NCBI RefSeq assembly: GCF_014205765.1
Contig: NZ_JACIIZ010000007.1
Location: 186,001 to 250,000, forward strand
DNA from: Nitrospirillum iridis
GTDB lineage: Bacteria; Pseudomonadota; Alphaproteobacteria; Azospirillales; Azospirillaceae
DNA length: 64,000 bases
Direction: 5' to 3'
Shown here: positions 19,170-28,349 of the stretch, piece after piece
How positions within the stretch are numbered: position 1 is the first letter of the stretch
Layout of the letters: each line of letters starts with the position of its first letter
Translations under genes and position numbers: made by a program
Notes under the pieces: model-generated
What the model was told of the DNA's origin: nothing
Seen by the model: only the letters and a program-made list of their open reading frames with translations
Databases searched by the model: none

Positions 19170-20633
19170 ATGACCACCGACTGGACCCGGGGCTACGCCT
19201 CCGACATCGACTACACCCGGGGCTGGTACCGCGAGTTGTCACCCCTGTGGCTGGACACCGCCCTGGCGCTGGCCGGCGTGGCGCCCCCGCAAGGCGGCGA
19301 TGGCGCCGTCTGGCTGGAACTGGGCTGTGGCCACGGGCTGTCGGCCCTGGCGTTGGCGGCCGCCCGGCCGGACATGACGGTCATCGCCGTCGATTTCAAC
19401 CCCACCCACATCCATGGCGCCCAGCGCCTGGCGCGCGCCGCCGGCCTTGCCAACATCCGGCTGATGGAGGCCGACTTCGCCGACCTGGCGGAGGATGCCG
19501 CCGGCCTGCTGCCGCCGGTGGATTACGTCGCCCTGCACGGCGTCTACACCTGGGTGGGGGAGGAGAGCCGGGGCCACATCGCCCGCCTGATCAGCCGGCG
19601 GCTGAAACCGGGCGGGGCCGCCTATCTCAGCTATAACTGCCTGCCGGGGTGGGCGGCGGCCATGCCGGTGCAGTACCTGCTGAACGCCTACGGCCAGGCG
19701 CTGCCCGGGCCGAAGGCCGCCGCCGGTGACCAGGCGCGCGACCTGTTGCTGCATCTGCTGAACCAGGCGGCGGGCTATTTCAGCGGCAACGCCGCCGCCA
19801 GCGCCCGGGCTGACCGGCTGCGCGGTGCCACGGCCCCCTATCTGGTGCATGAATACATGCACAGCGGCTGGCGCCCGGCCTACCACGCCCAGGTGGCGGA
19901 GGATTTGGCCGCCGCCAAGCTCAGCTATGCCGGCAGTGCCGCCTGGGTGGAAAATTTCCCCGACCTGATGATGACCTGGTCGCAGCAGGAGATGGCGGCA
20001 TCCGCCCCTACCCGGGCCCTGGCCGAAACGGTGAAGGACTACATCACCAACCAGCCGCTGCGCCGCGACATCTTCGTCCGTGGGCCGTTGACCCTGGACG
20101 CGCGCCAGCGGGTGGCCCGGCTGGGTGCCCTGCGCCTGGTGGCGTTGGGGGAGCCCGGGGCGGCGCTGCCGGAATTCACCCTGCCCCTGGGCGCCCCGGA
20201 TCCGGAAATCTCCCGCCTGTTCCACCCCGTGCTGGCGCTGCTGGCCGGCGGTCCCGCCACCCTGGCCGATTTGGTGGAACATCTGGCCCGCACCCTGGCG
20301 GACTGGGGGCCGGACAGCGCCGGCCACCTGCTGCGCGCCATCGCCATCCTGGTGGCGGGTGACGTGCTGGCGCCCTGCCTGGCCGACGCCCAGATCCAGG
20401 CGGCCCTGCCCGGCGTGCGCCGCCTGAACCAGGCCCTGCTGGCCGACAGCCTGGTGACCGCCGCCAGCCCCGACACCGACACCCGGTTGCCGGAACGCCT
20501 GGCCTCCGCCGTCACCGGCGGCGGCATCCTGGCCTCGGTGGAGGAGATGCGGGCGCTGGCCGCCCATTGGGCGGGGGAGGTCGTCATGCCCACCGACGCC
20601 CTGTCCCGCCTGGCGCGCCTCGGCGTGGTGTGA
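19170..20633 (+). CDS. SAM methyltransferase with MethyTransf_Reg domain
   Basis: A 487-residue class I methyltransferase. Motif I is LELGCGHGLSALAL (residues 49-62) and the acidic end of strand 2 is AVDFNPTHI. The post-motif region VDYVALHGVYTWV and PGGAAYLSYNCLPGW follow. After about residue 210 comes the methyltransferase regulatory domain (VHEYMHSGWRPAYHAQVAEDL...), then a poorly conserved C-terminal part. This architecture is known from proteins related to PKMT, which methylates outer-membrane proteins in rickettsiae, and from GT-linked methyltransferases. Its target here is unknown; the preceding GT2 gene suggests a surface-glycan or outer-membrane substrate by context only. Confidence 0.82.
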   Translation: MTTDWTRGYASDIDYTRGWYRELSPLWLDTALALAGVAPPQGGDGAVWLELGCGHGLSALALAAARPDMTVIAVDFNPTHIHGAQRLARAAGLANIRLMEADFADLAEDAAGLLPPVDYVALHGVYTWVGEESRGHIARLISRRLKPGGAAYLSYNCLPGWAAAMPVQYLLNAYGQALPGPKAAAGDQARDLLLHLLNQAAGYFSGNAAASARADRLRGATAPYLVHEYMHSGWRPAYHAQVAEDLAAAKLSYAGSAAWVENFPDLMMTWSQQEMAASAPTRALAETVKDYITNQPLRRDIFVRGPLTLDARQRVARLGALRLVALGEPGAALPEFTLPLGAPDPEISRLFHPVLALLAGGPATLADLVEHLARTLADWGPDSAGHLLRAIAILVAGDVLAPCLADAQIQAALPGVRRLNQALLADSLVTAASPDTDTRLPERLASAVTGGGILASVEEMRALAAHWAGEVVMPTDALSRLARLGVV

Positions 20634-20779
20634 CGGGGGATGGGGTGTGGTGTGATCAGCCGCTTTGACGCCCGGCCCCAGCGGGCTTAAGCTCCGCCGC
20701 CGCCCTCAGCCTCACCAGACGACGCCCCCATGACCCTCCGTCCCCGCCGCCTTTCCTCGCCAGTTTCGCGGGCCGCCTG

Positions 20780-21034
20780 ATGTTGGCGAAGCTGGTGGTC
20801 CTGATCGGGCTGATCGTCCTGGTGTGGAAAGCCTATCAGTGGGGGGCGGCCGCCCAGCGCCGCCGCATGGCCACGGGACCCTCGCCCAGCCCCTCCGTCA
20901 GGCGCCAGCCCGGCCCGGCCCCCCGCGCGCCCGAACCGGTGGCCGAGGATTTGCGGGCCTGCGCCGTCTGTGGCGCTTACGTCGCCCGCGCCTCCACCCC
21001 CTGCGGCAAGCCCGAGTGCCCGCAGCGGCGCTGA
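20780..21034 (+). CDS. PP0621-family small membrane protein with Cys-rich tail
   Basis: An 84-residue protein. Residues 3-18 (AKLVVLIGLIVLVWKA) form one membrane anchor, then a basic and Pro-rich linker, and a tail with paired cysteines CAVCGAYV...CGKPECPQRR that looks like a zinc-binding knuckle. This matches the small PP0621 family, whose function is unknown. The gene lies alone between a methyltransferase and a convergent carbonic anhydrase gene. A GC-rich hairpin around 21075-21098 without a T-run could act as a weak terminator. Confidence 0.72.
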   Translation: MLAKLVVLIGLIVLVWKAYQWGAAAQRRRMATGPSPSPSVRRQPGPAPRAPEPVAEDLRACAVCGAYVARASTPCGKPECPQRR

Positions 21035-21169
21035 CCGCTTCGCCCTGACCGTTGAACGGAAGCCCAAAACGAAGGGGGCGGCCCCGAAGGACCGCCCCGC
21101 ATTCGGTGCGCATGGGATGAACCCAGCGTGTTAACGGATGGACCGCAACGCATTGGACAGAGCGTGTCC

Positions 21170-21958
21170 CTAGTTCAAAATGGATGGTGTGCCCAGGATA
21201 TAGCGCCGATTCAGCGGTTGCAGCGGCCGGGCGTTTGGGGGGAACAGGACGCCGAGGCGGTCGATCTGATCCTGTGACGCGCGCATGGGAACCTGGAGGA
21301 CCACCCAATGCACGTTCTGGGTGCAGGGGGAGGTGGTCAGCGAGCCTTCATACTGGAAATAAGCGTTGGTGGAGCTTAGGAACAGGAAGGGATCAAGAGT
21401 GATCATCCCCGGCTGCCCTCCGGGTTGGGTCGGCGCCGCCCGCAGCACGGTTTCCAGGGTCGGATTTGCCTGGCCCGGGGTGATCAACACGCCGATCACG
21501 ACGTAATCATCCTTGCCGGTCGTTGTGTTTTGGAAAACCTCGTGCAGTTCCGCAGCCATTCGCTGGCCATTGATGGTGTGTTCGGCGGGATGGTGGAAGT
21601 GGAACTGGCGAAGGGCATAGCGGGTCTGGCCCACAGTGATGGACTGGCCGGGGGCGGCGTCGGCCTGGATGGTATGTCCGTCGTTGACCACCGTGAAGGC
21701 CCCGGCGCCGTAGGTGTAGCGGATTGGTCCGGGCTGGGCCGGTATGGCGGTGGTCAGGTCCACCGGGGATTGTTGATCGCCAGTCGAGCATAACGGGGTT
21801 TCGGTTCCGGTTTGGCCATAGGTGCCGCTGGCACCTCGGCCGTTGTCGGTTGGCGGGGCGTGGCCCGGCCCGACAGAGCAAGCGGCCGTGCCGCCTAGGC
21901 CGGTCAGCAACACGATCAGCGCCGACGCACGCGCGACCGTCCATTTCGCATAGGGCAT
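21170..21958 (-). CDS. Alpha-type carbonic anhydrase, predicted lipoprotein
   Basis: Hydrates carbon dioxide to bicarbonate in the periplasm. The chosen ATG at 21958 is preceded by GGGAGG six bases before it; a longer frame from 22033 lacks support. The N-terminus is a lipoprotein signal ending GGTAAC (Cys lipidation). The mature part has QSPVDL, the zinc-binding pair HFHHPAEH and the third histidine in AAELHEVF, all in family order. At 262 residues it is the usual size. It stands alone, with an A/T-rich gap upstream that includes an inverted repeat at 22068-22083. A link to neighbours is not apparent. Confidence 0.9.
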   Translation of the reverse strand: MPYAKWTVARASALIVLLTGLGGTAACSVGPGHAPPTDNGRGASGTYGQTGTETPLCSTGDQQSPVDLTTAIPAQPGPIRYTYGAGAFTVVNDGHTIQADAAPGQSITVGQTRYALRQFHFHHPAEHTINGQRMAAELHEVFQNTTTGKDDYVVIGVLITPGQANPTLETVLRAAPTQPGGQPGMITLDPFLFLSSTNAYFQYEGSLTTSPCTQNVHWVVLQVPMRASQDQIDRLGVLFPPNARPLQPLNRRYILGTPSILN

Positions 21959-22384
21959 GGGGTCCTCCCTTTCGGATTGAGCATTGGCTGATAAAAAAAC
22001 AACCAAAGAGGGAAAATTAACCCACAGTACCACCCTTGGCGCTTTTCGCCACTTATGAAATTAAAGATTGTCGATTTTGACAAACAATCCCGTTATGCGG
22101 GTGCGCGCGGCGGCGTTCCGGCGAAGGTCACGCCGCGCGGGTCCAGCGGGTTGTCGCTCAGGATGCCAAAGGTGACCGACGCCACCGGCCAACAGGCCAT
22201 CCCATAGATGAAAAAGTCTCGGCCAGCCGCTCTGGCACCAGAGGTGGCCCCGGTCATTCGGATCAGAACCGACTTATCACGCGTTGCTTCACCCGATTGC
22301 CCTGCGGATGGGGCCTGTGTCCGTTGACGTCGCGCGAGTCGATGTGTTGGTCTTGGTTCGAACGGAACGGTTGGAGAGCGACAC
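21959..22384. other. Intergenic region upstream of carbonic anhydrase
   Basis: A 426-base gap between two divergent genes. The first 130 bases are A/T-rich and carry the likely carbonic anhydrase promoter and the inverted repeat at 22068-22083. From about 22090 it is GC-rich, with a 54-codon open frame on the minus strand (22093-22257) that I could not assign. No other element was recognised. Confidence 0.45.
22068..22083. promoter_or_regulatory. Inverted repeat in the carbonic anhydrase upstream gap
   Basis: TTGTC-GATTTT-GACAA is a perfect 5-base inverted repeat. A wider pairing with AGATTGT and ACAATC is also possible, so it may be an operator or a small hairpin. It is 110 bases upstream of the carbonic anhydrase start. 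Confidence 0.3.
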
Positions 22385-22822
22385 GTGTCGGGTGAGGCGC
22401 AGCTTCGGGAGAAGCTTCGGAAAATCGAGGCCTTGTTCGCCGGGGCGGGAACGATCGGGGAGAGGATCGCGGCAGAGGCGGCGCTGGAGCGGGTCCGGGC
22501 GCGGCTCGCGGAGCTGGAACGGCGCGACACGCCGATCGAGATGCAATTCTCGCTGCCCGATCAATGGTCCCGCCGGCTGTTTCTCGCGCTGTGCCGGCGC
22601 TATGGGCTGACGCCCTACCGGCTGTACCGGCAACGCCTGACGACGGTGATGCTGCGGGTGCCGAAGGGATTCGTCGACCAGGTGCTGTGGCCGGAGTTCC
22701 AGGAGTTGAACAAGGCCCTGACGCAGTATCTGAACGAGGTGACCACCCGGGTCATCCGTGACGAGGTGCACGGCGATACCAGCGAGGCGGCGGAGGTGAC
22801 CCAGGCCCTGCCGGGCGGCTGA
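22385..22822 (+). CDS. Unrecognised basic/helical protein, 145 residues
   Basis: Start is a GTG at 22385 behind a GGAGAG site eight or more bases away. I do not recognise the family. Residues 5-50 are a charged helical region (LREKLRKIEALFAGAGT...AALERVRARLAEL). The second half has FSLPDQWSRRLFLALCRRYGL, then PYRLYRQRLTTVMLRVPKGF and a helical end VLWPEFQELNKALTQYLNEV. The positive charge and aromatic residues suggest a nucleic-acid or protein contact role, which is only a guess. No signal peptide or membrane helix is present. It stands between the carbonic anhydrase and alcohol dehydrogenase genes on its own strand. Confidence 0.65.
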   Translation: MSGEAQLREKLRKIEALFAGAGTIGERIAAEAALERVRARLAELERRDTPIEMQFSLPDQWSRRLFLALCRRYGLTPYRLYRQRLTTVMLRVPKGFVDQVLWPEFQELNKALTQYLNEVTTRVIRDEVHGDTSEAAEVTQALPGG

Positions 22823-22951
22823 GCCTGGGCGGGATCCCCGGCCGTACCAGCGCCCATCCCGCGACGTGCCGGAAAGGACGCCCGCGCGGGCGGGATGGGC
22901 GCCGGTAGGTCCGCCGCCGCCCCGTCCCCTCCCGCGCGGGTGTGGCCCCGG

Positions 22952-23986
22952 TTAAACCGTCACCACCACCCGGCCGTTGATCGTGCCGGCGCGCAGGCGG
23001 TCCAGGACGCTGTTGATGGCGTCCAGGGGCTGGACCTCCACCTGCGCCGTCACCTTGCCCTCGCCGGCGAAGGCCAGGGCCTCGGCCAGGTCGGCGCGGG
23101 TGCCGACGATGCTGCCGCGCACGGTGATGCGGTTCAGCACCACGTCGAAGATGGGCAGGCCGAATTCGCCGGGCGGCAGGCCGATCAGGGCCACCGTGCC
23201 GTGGCGGCGGCTCATGCCCACAGCCTGGGCGAAGGCGGGGCGGGACACGGCCGTCACCAGCACGCCATGGGCGCCGCCGATGTCGCTGTGCAGGCGCTTG
23301 GCCGGGTCCTCCTTCAGGGCGTTGACCGTCAGGTCGGCGCCCAGGCGCCGCGCCAGGTCCAGCTTGTCGTCCGCCACGTCGATGGCGGCCACGTGCAGTC
23401 CCATGGCCTTGGCGTACTGCACCGCCACGTGGCCCAGCCCGCCGATGCCGGAGATGGCGACCCATTGGCCGGGCCGGGCCTCCGTCTCCTTCAGGCCCTT
23501 ATAGACGGTGACGCCGGCGCACAGGATGGGGGCGATCTCCTCGAACCCGACATTGTCGGGCAGGCGGCCGACGAAGTTGGGATCGGCCAGGACGTATTCG
23601 GCATAGCCGCCGTTGACGGAATAGCCGGTGTTCTGCTGGGCGGTGCACAGCGTCTCCCACCCCGTCAGGCAATGCTCGCAATGGCCGCAGGCGGTGTAAA
23701 GCCAGGGCACGCCCACCCGGTCGCCTTCCTTCACGGTGGTGACGCCGGCGCCGACGGCGGCGACATAGCCCACGCCCTCATGGCCGGGGATGAAGGGCGG
23801 CTGCGGCTTCACCGGCCAGTCGCCATCGGCGGCGTGCAGGTCGGTATGGCAGACGCCGCTGGCCTGGATGCGCACCAGGATCTGGCCGGGTCCGACCTCG
23901 GGCACCGGTATTTCGCGGATTTCCAGCGGCTGGCCCAGGGTGTGGACGACTGCGGCCTTCATGGTCCGGGGCAGGGAATGGGACAT
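22952..23986 (-). CDS. adhP: Zinc-dependent alcohol dehydrogenase (AdhP-like)
   Basis: Cytoplasmic medium-chain dehydrogenase of 344 residues that interconverts alcohols and aldehydes with NAD(H). Catalytic zinc ligands are in [13 protein letters not shown] and PGHEGVGYV, and the structural zinc site is [15 protein letters not shown]. The nucleotide-binding loop is [17 protein letters not shown]. It matches the AdhP type of ethanol-active bacterial enzymes in length. The start at 23986 has a GAAGG site nine bases before it, and an ATG at 23965 is an alternative. It is a single gene on the minus strand, 128 bases from the CbpM gene end, with no terminator recognised. Confidence 0.9.
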   Translation of the reverse strand: MSHSLPRTMKAAVVHTLGQPLEIREIPVPEVGPGQILVRIQASGVCHTDLHAADGDWPVKPQPPFIPGHEGVGYVAAVGAGVTTVKEGDRVGVPWLYTACGHCEHCLTGWETLCTAQQNTGYSVNGGYAEYVLADPNFVGRLPDNVGFEEIAPILCAGVTVYKGLKETEARPGQWVAISGIGGLGHVAVQYAKAMGLHVAAIDVADDKLDLARRLGADLTVNALKEDPAKRLHSDIGGAHGVLVTAVSRPAFAQAVGMSRRHGTVALIGLPPGEFGLPIFDVVLNRITVRGSIVGTRADLAEALAFAGEGKVTAQVEVQPLDAINSVLDRLRAGTINGRVVVTV

Positions 23987-24113
23987 GGGCTCGGCACCTT
24001 CATCTAGGGGCGAATGGCAAGGGGGCCTGACTGGTGGGCCGGCCCTCCGTGACCGGCATGAAACACCCCGCCGGCGCCGGTCACCATGACCCAGGTCAAG
24101 GGGGGCGGCGGTA

Positions 24114-24473
24114 TCAGGCGCCCTCCGCCGGGCCCGCCGCCGCCAGCACCGCCTGGCGCACCTCCGGCGGCAGGCGGTCCAGCACGCCGGCCACGCCGCG
24201 CAGGGCCGTCCGCAGGCCGTACACCTGATCGATCAGGGACAGCACCAGGGGCAGGGTGTCCTCCGCCACGCCCATGTCGTGGCGGATGTCGCGAATCAGG
24301 CCCACGCGGGCCACGTCGACGGGATGGAAGCGCCAGTCGGCCGCATGCTCCGGCGCGCGGTCGCCATCCGGCCGTACCCAGCCGCGCGCCACCCACCCAT
24401 GGATTTCCTGTGGCTCCAGGTCGGGAAAGCGGGCCACCACCGCCTCGAACGTCAAAAGGGTCAGCGTGCTCAT
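24114..24473 (-). CDS. cbpM: Chaperone modulator CbpM
   Basis: A 119-residue protein that by family knowledge binds and inhibits the J-domain of CbpA. The start at 24473 is four bases after the cbpA stop, which supports tight coupling. Sequence features include [30 protein letters not shown] and [22 protein letters not shown], the MerR-like helix-turn-helix shape of CbpM/YccV-type modulators, and a helical end. It is the last gene of a three-gene minus-strand operon beginning with the two-domain kinase at 27123. Confidence 0.85.
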   Translation of the reverse strand: MSTLTLLTFEAVVARFPDLEPQEIHGWVARGWVRPDGDRAPEHAADWRFHPVDVARVGLIRDIRHDMGVAEDTLPLVLSLIDQVYGLRTALRGVAGVLDRLPPEVRQAVLAAAGPAEGA

Positions 24474-24477
24474 GGCG

Positions 24478-25428
24478 TCATCCTCCCACCAGGTCCTTGC
24501 GGGGGTCGGTGTCATCCCGGGGCGTCCAGCCCGCCAGGAAGGCCGCCAGCTCCGGCTCCTCCCCCGTGGGCAGCACCACCTTCAGCTCCACCACCTGGTG
24601 GCCCTGGCGGATGCCCCGCCCCTTCAGGCGCAGGCGGGTGCCGCTGTTGGACCGGGGCGGCACGGTCAGCATGACGCCGCCGTGCACGGTGGGCACCTTG
24701 ACCTTGGCGCCCAGCACCGCCTCCTTCAGGGTGACGGGCAGTTCGATGACGATGTCGTCCCCCTCGCGACGGAACAGGGGGTGGGGCGCCACCGCCACCT
24801 CCACCAGGGCGTCGCCACGGGGGCCGCCGTTCATCCCCGGCCCGCCCCTGCCCGCCAGGCGCAGCGCCTGGCCGTCCTTGATGCCGGCGGGGATGGTGAC
24901 GTCCAGCACCTGTCCGTCCGGCAGGGTCAGGCGGCGGGTGGCGCCCTTGGCCGCCGTCAGGAAATCCACCGCCAGGGAATACTGGGCGTCCGCCCCCCGC
25001 AGGGGAAAGCCGCCGCCCGGTCCGGCCCCCTGGCCGCCCATTCCCTGGCCAAACGCCCGGCGCAACAGGCTTTCCAGGTCATCATGGTCGAAGCCGCCAA
25101 AACCGTCGGCGCCGTCAGCGGCCTGATAGCGGCCGTGCCCGGCATCGAAGGGCCCGCCGGCATGCTGGCGATAATAGCCGCCGCCGGCCGGGCCGCGCGG
25201 CCCGGTCTCGGCGCCGGTGGCGTCGATCTCCCCCCGGTCGAAGCGGGCGCGCTTTTCCGGGTCGGACAGCAGGGCGTAGGCGAGGGAGATGTCCTTGAAC
25301 TTGGCCTCGGCCTCCGGCTTGCCGGGGTTCAGGTCCGGATGATGCCGCTTGGCCAGGGTGCGATAGGCGCTGCGGATGGTTTTCTCGTCGGCGTCGCGGG
25401 CGACGCCCAGCAGGGCATAGGGATCCAC
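24478..25428 (-). CDS. cbpA: Curved-DNA-binding J-domain chaperone CbpA
   Basis: A 316-residue DnaJ-like co-chaperone that works with DnaK and may bind DNA. The N-terminal J-domain has YRTLAKRHHPDLNPGK with the HPD motif at about residues 32-34. A G-rich linker of about 60 residues follows, then the two C-terminal DnaJ beta domains (LTLPDGQVLDVTIPAG, GRGGPGMNGGPRGDALVEV) ending GHQVVELKVVLP. There is no zinc-finger, so it is CbpA-type rather than DnaJ. It lies six bases after the kinase stop and four before cbpM. Confidence 0.92.
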   Translation of the reverse strand: MDPYALLGVARDADEKTIRSAYRTLAKRHHPDLNPGKPEAEAKFKDISLAYALLSDPEKRARFDRGEIDATGAETGPRGPAGGGYYRQHAGGPFDAGHGRYQAADGADGFGGFDHDDLESLLRRAFGQGMGGQGAGPGGGFPLRGADAQYSLAVDFLTAAKGATRRLTLPDGQVLDVTIPAGIKDGQALRLAGRGGPGMNGGPRGDALVEVAVAPHPLFRREGDDIVIELPVTLKEAVLGAKVKVPTVHGGVMLTVPPRSNSGTRLRLKGRGIRQGHQVVELKVVLPTGEEPELAAFLAGWTPRDDTDPRKDLVGG

Positions 25429-25434
25429 CGGGGC

Positions 25435-27123
25435 TTACCTCATTCCAGGGGCCGGACCAGGGCTGAAGAAGAAATCGGCCACCGGGGCGGAACGGCCGGC
25501 CGGCCGGGACGGGCCGCCCTCCGTCCCCGGGCGGCGCAACAGGGCCTCCGCTTGCCGCAGCACCATCTCGGGCGTGGGACCGGCATCCAGGATAGACCAG
25601 CGCACGTCGCCGGCGCCCTGGCGCATTTGGCTAAGCAGGACGGCGAGATCCGCGTCGGACGCGTCGCGGGCCGGGGTCTGCGCGCGGTGGCGCACGCGGT
25701 CGGCCATCACCTCCTCCGACGCCCGCAGCCACAGGCCGGTGAACCGGGCGTGGGCCTGGGCGGCCAGATTCGCCGCCAAGGCCCGCTCCTCGGGTCGCGC
25801 GAACACCGCGTCCAGGATGACGCTGCGCCCGGCGGCCAGGCAGGTGGCGGCCTGGAGGCGGAGGCGGTCGTACACCGCGGCGCTCACGGCCGGCGTGTAG
25901 GCGTCGGCCGGCAGGGCCTGTTCCGGCGCCAGGTCGAACAACTGCTTGCGGATGACGTCGCTGCGCAGGACCCGGGCGCCGGGCGCGGCCCCCATCAGGG
26001 GGGCCAGCGCGCGGGCCAGTGTCGACTTTCCCGTGCCACTGAAGCCGCCCACCGCGACGACGCGCGGACGGTCGCGGCGCAGGAAGTCCAGCGCCAGTTG
26101 CAGATAGCGGTCGGCCTCCACCGCACCGGCGGTCTTCTGGGTGGGGGTGGTCTGCCGCCGGGACGCCGCGGCCGTCACCTGGGCCCGCACCGCCGCCCGC
26201 ACCGAGAGGAACAGGGGCAGGGCCGGCAGGCCGCCCACCGCCAGGCCCTCGCGGCCGGGCATGTCCTCCCCGGTCAGGTCCAGATAGCGGTTCAGCACCA
26301 GGCTGGCCAGATCCCCCCGGTCGCGGAAACACAGATCCATCAGCAGGAAGGCCAGGTCGTACAGCACGTCGGTGCGCGCCAGGTCCGGGTCGAACTCGAT
26401 GGCGTCGAAGGGGGTGGGCGTGCCGTCGACCAGACAGACGTTGCCCAGGTGCAGATCGCCATGGCAGTCGCGCACCCGGCCCGCGTCCCGCCGCAGGTCC
26501 AGCAGGGGCGCCTGCACCGCCAGCGCCGTCTGGATTCGCGTGTTCCAGGCGCGGATGTCGGATGCCGAGAAGGCGTCGCCCGGCTTGAGGTTGGCGCGGG
26601 TGATGGCGATGGCCTGCTCTAGGCCCGCCGCCCCGCCGCCGTCGTTGCGCGCCGGCTGGGCCCGGTGCAGCCGGGCCAGCCGGTCGGCCAGATCCAGCAT
26701 CAGCTGGGGCGTCAGCCGCCCTTGCGTCGCCATGCGGTCCAGCAGGGCGTCCTGGTCGAAACGGCGCATGACCAGCAGCCAGTCGACCACTTCGGCCCCG
26801 GGCAGGGACGGCTCCTCCTCCCCCGCCGGCCATTCCGGTCCCAGCAGCAGGTGCCCGTCAACGCGCAGGACGGGGCGCAGGCCCAGGTACAGATGCGGGG
26901 CGAAGCGGCGGTTGACCGACAGCTCGGCCAGGCAGAAATGCCGCCGCCGCTCCACCGTGGAATAGTCCAGATAGGAATAGCGCACGGCCCGCTTCAACTT
27001 GTAGGCGCGGTCGCCGGCCAGGAAGACATGGGAGATGTGGGTGTCGATGCGCTCCACCCGTCCCCGGGCGCCGAAGGCCTCCGGATAGGCCAGGAAGGCA
27101 AGGGTCTCGGTCTGGTCATCCAT
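25435..27123 (-). CDS. Fusion of APH-type phosphotransferase and AAA/P-loop kinase
   Basis: A 562-residue protein with two kinase-like parts. Residues 1-330 resemble the aminoglycoside-phosphotransferase fold of COG2187, including DCHGDLHLGNVCL (catalytic Asp and Asn) and FDAIEFDPDLARTDVLYDLAF. Residues 340-540 form a P-loop kinase (COG0645 type) with GFSGTGKSTLARAL as Walker A. Both halves occur fused in other bacteria and the substrate is unknown. It is the first gene of an operon with cbpA and cbpM (gap of six bases), which could reflect shared stress control rather than a shared reaction. No resistance role should be inferred from the APH fold. Confidence 0.82.
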   Translation of the reverse strand: MDDQTETLAFLAYPEAFGARGRVERIDTHISHVFLAGDRAYKLKRAVRYSYLDYSTVERRRHFCLAELSVNRRFAPHLYLGLRPVLRVDGHLLLGPEWPAGEEEPSLPGAEVVDWLLVMRRFDQDALLDRMATQGRLTPQLMLDLADRLARLHRAQPARNDGGGAAGLEQAIAITRANLKPGDAFSASDIRAWNTRIQTALAVQAPLLDLRRDAGRVRDCHGDLHLGNVCLVDGTPTPFDAIEFDPDLARTDVLYDLAFLLMDLCFRDRGDLASLVLNRYLDLTGEDMPGREGLAVGGLPALPLFLSVRAAVRAQVTAAASRRQTTPTQKTAGAVEADRYLQLALDFLRRDRPRVVAVGGFSGTGKSTLARALAPLMGAAPGARVLRSDVIRKQLFDLAPEQALPADAYTPAVSAAVYDRLRLQAATCLAAGRSVILDAVFARPEERALAANLAAQAHARFTGLWLRASEEVMADRVRHRAQTPARDASDADLAVLLSQMRQGAGDVRWSILDAGPTPEMVLRQAEALLRRPGTEGGPSRPAGRSAPVADFFFSPGPAPGMR

Positions 27124-27431
27124 GGCTGGGCTTCTTTCGCCTGAGGGCTGGCACCGGAATCATTGGCCGGGGGCCGTCGTTGCAAAACAGTAGCGCCGCC
27201 GTCGCCTCCCCGCCTTGAGCGGGATCAAGTCCGGGGTGGTGGCCGGAACATGCGTGCCACACCCGCGCCAAAAGGGGGCGCGCATGCGGGAAACGCGCCG
27301 GTCGGTGCCTTGATTTGGTGTTCCCCCGCCTTGTAAGGTGCGCCGCAACGCAACAAAGGGCCGGGGAGGACGGGTTTCACGACCCCATGACGCTCCTTTT
27401 CCGCCCTTCCAGTGGTGAAGACGGTCAGGCA
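27124..27431. other. Divergent intergenic region between kinase operon and glyQ
   Basis: About 308 bases with both promoters. I saw no tRNA-like T-box leader (alphaproteobacteria seldom use T-boxes) and no clear operator. Frames running through it are short. The glyQ frame itself stays open upstream to 27315, but the conserved start is at 27432. Confidence 0.4.
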
Positions 27432-28346
27432 ATGGCGGCCTCAGGCGCGGCGAAGCTCAGTTTCCAGGGATTAATCCTGACGCTCCACCAGTTCTGGTCG
27501 GAGCAGGGGGCCCTGATCCTCCAGCCCTATGACATGGAGATGGGGGCCGGTACCTTCCACCCGTCCACCACCTTGCGCGCGCTGGGCGCCACGCCGTGGA
27601 AGGCCGCCTTCGTGCAGCCGTCGCGCCGCCCCAAGGACGGCCGCTATGGCGAGAACCCCAACCGCCTGCACCAGCACCACCAGTACCAGGTGATCCTGAA
27701 GCCCTCGCCGGCGGACGTGCAGGAGATCTACCTGGAAAGCCTGCGGCGCGTGGGCATCGACCCGGCGCAGCACGACATCCGCTTCGTCGAGGACGATTGG
27801 GAAAGCCCCACCCTGGGCGCCTGGGGCCTGGGCTGGGAAGTGTGGTGCGACGGCATGGAGGTGACGCAGTTCACCTACTTCCAGCAGGTGGGCGGCATCG
27901 AATGCGAGGTCGTGGCGGCGGAGCTGACCTACGGCCTGGAACGCCTGGCCATGTACATCCAGAACGTCGAGAACGTGTACGACCTGGACTTCAACGGCCA
28001 GGGCGTGAAGTACGGCGACGTCTATCATCGCAATGAGCGGGAACAGAGCGCCTATAACTTCGAATACGCTGACATCGATTTGCTCAAGAAGTATTTCGAC
28101 GATGCGGTGGAGCAGTGCGAAATACTTATATCGAAGAATCTCGCGTGGCCCGCATATGAGTGGTGCATCAAGGCTTCGCACAATTTCAACCTGCTGGACG
28201 CTCGGGGTGCGATCTCCGTTCTAGAGCGGCAGAGCTACATCCTGCGGGTGCGCAACCTGGCCAAGGCCTGCTGCGAGGCCTGGGTGGCCGGCGATAAGAA
28301 AGTGGACTGGACCCTTCCTGGGACCGTGTCCGGTAAGGGGGCCTGA
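27432..28346 (+). CDS. glyQ: Glycyl-tRNA synthetase alpha subunit
   Basis: Alpha chain of the bacterial alpha2-beta2 glycine-tRNA ligase, carrying the class II active site. The ATG at 27432 gives 304 residues, the usual size. It opens [17 protein letters not shown] and holds [33 protein letters not shown], and [18 protein letters not shown], all hallmarks. The frame can be extended to 27315 but this is not conserved. Codon use changes near the end: about 28081-28240 contains ATA, CTT and TTG codons and a patch with 26 of 60 G+C bases (28081-28140). glyS follows after three bases. Confidence 0.97.
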   Translation: MAASGAAKLSFQGLILTLHQFWSEQGALILQPYDMEMGAGTFHPSTTLRALGATPWKAAFVQPSRRPKDGRYGENPNRLHQHHQYQVILKPSPADVQEIYLESLRRVGIDPAQHDIRFVEDDWESPTLGAWGLGWEVWCDGMEVTQFTYFQQVGGIECEVVAAELTYGLERLAMYIQNVENVYDLDFNGQGVKYGDVYHRNEREQSAYNFEYADIDLLKKYFDDAVEQCEILISKNLAWPAYEWCIKASHNFNLLDARGAISVLERQSYILRVRNLAKACCEAWVAGDKKVDWTLPGTVSGKGA

Positions 28347-28349
28347 ACC

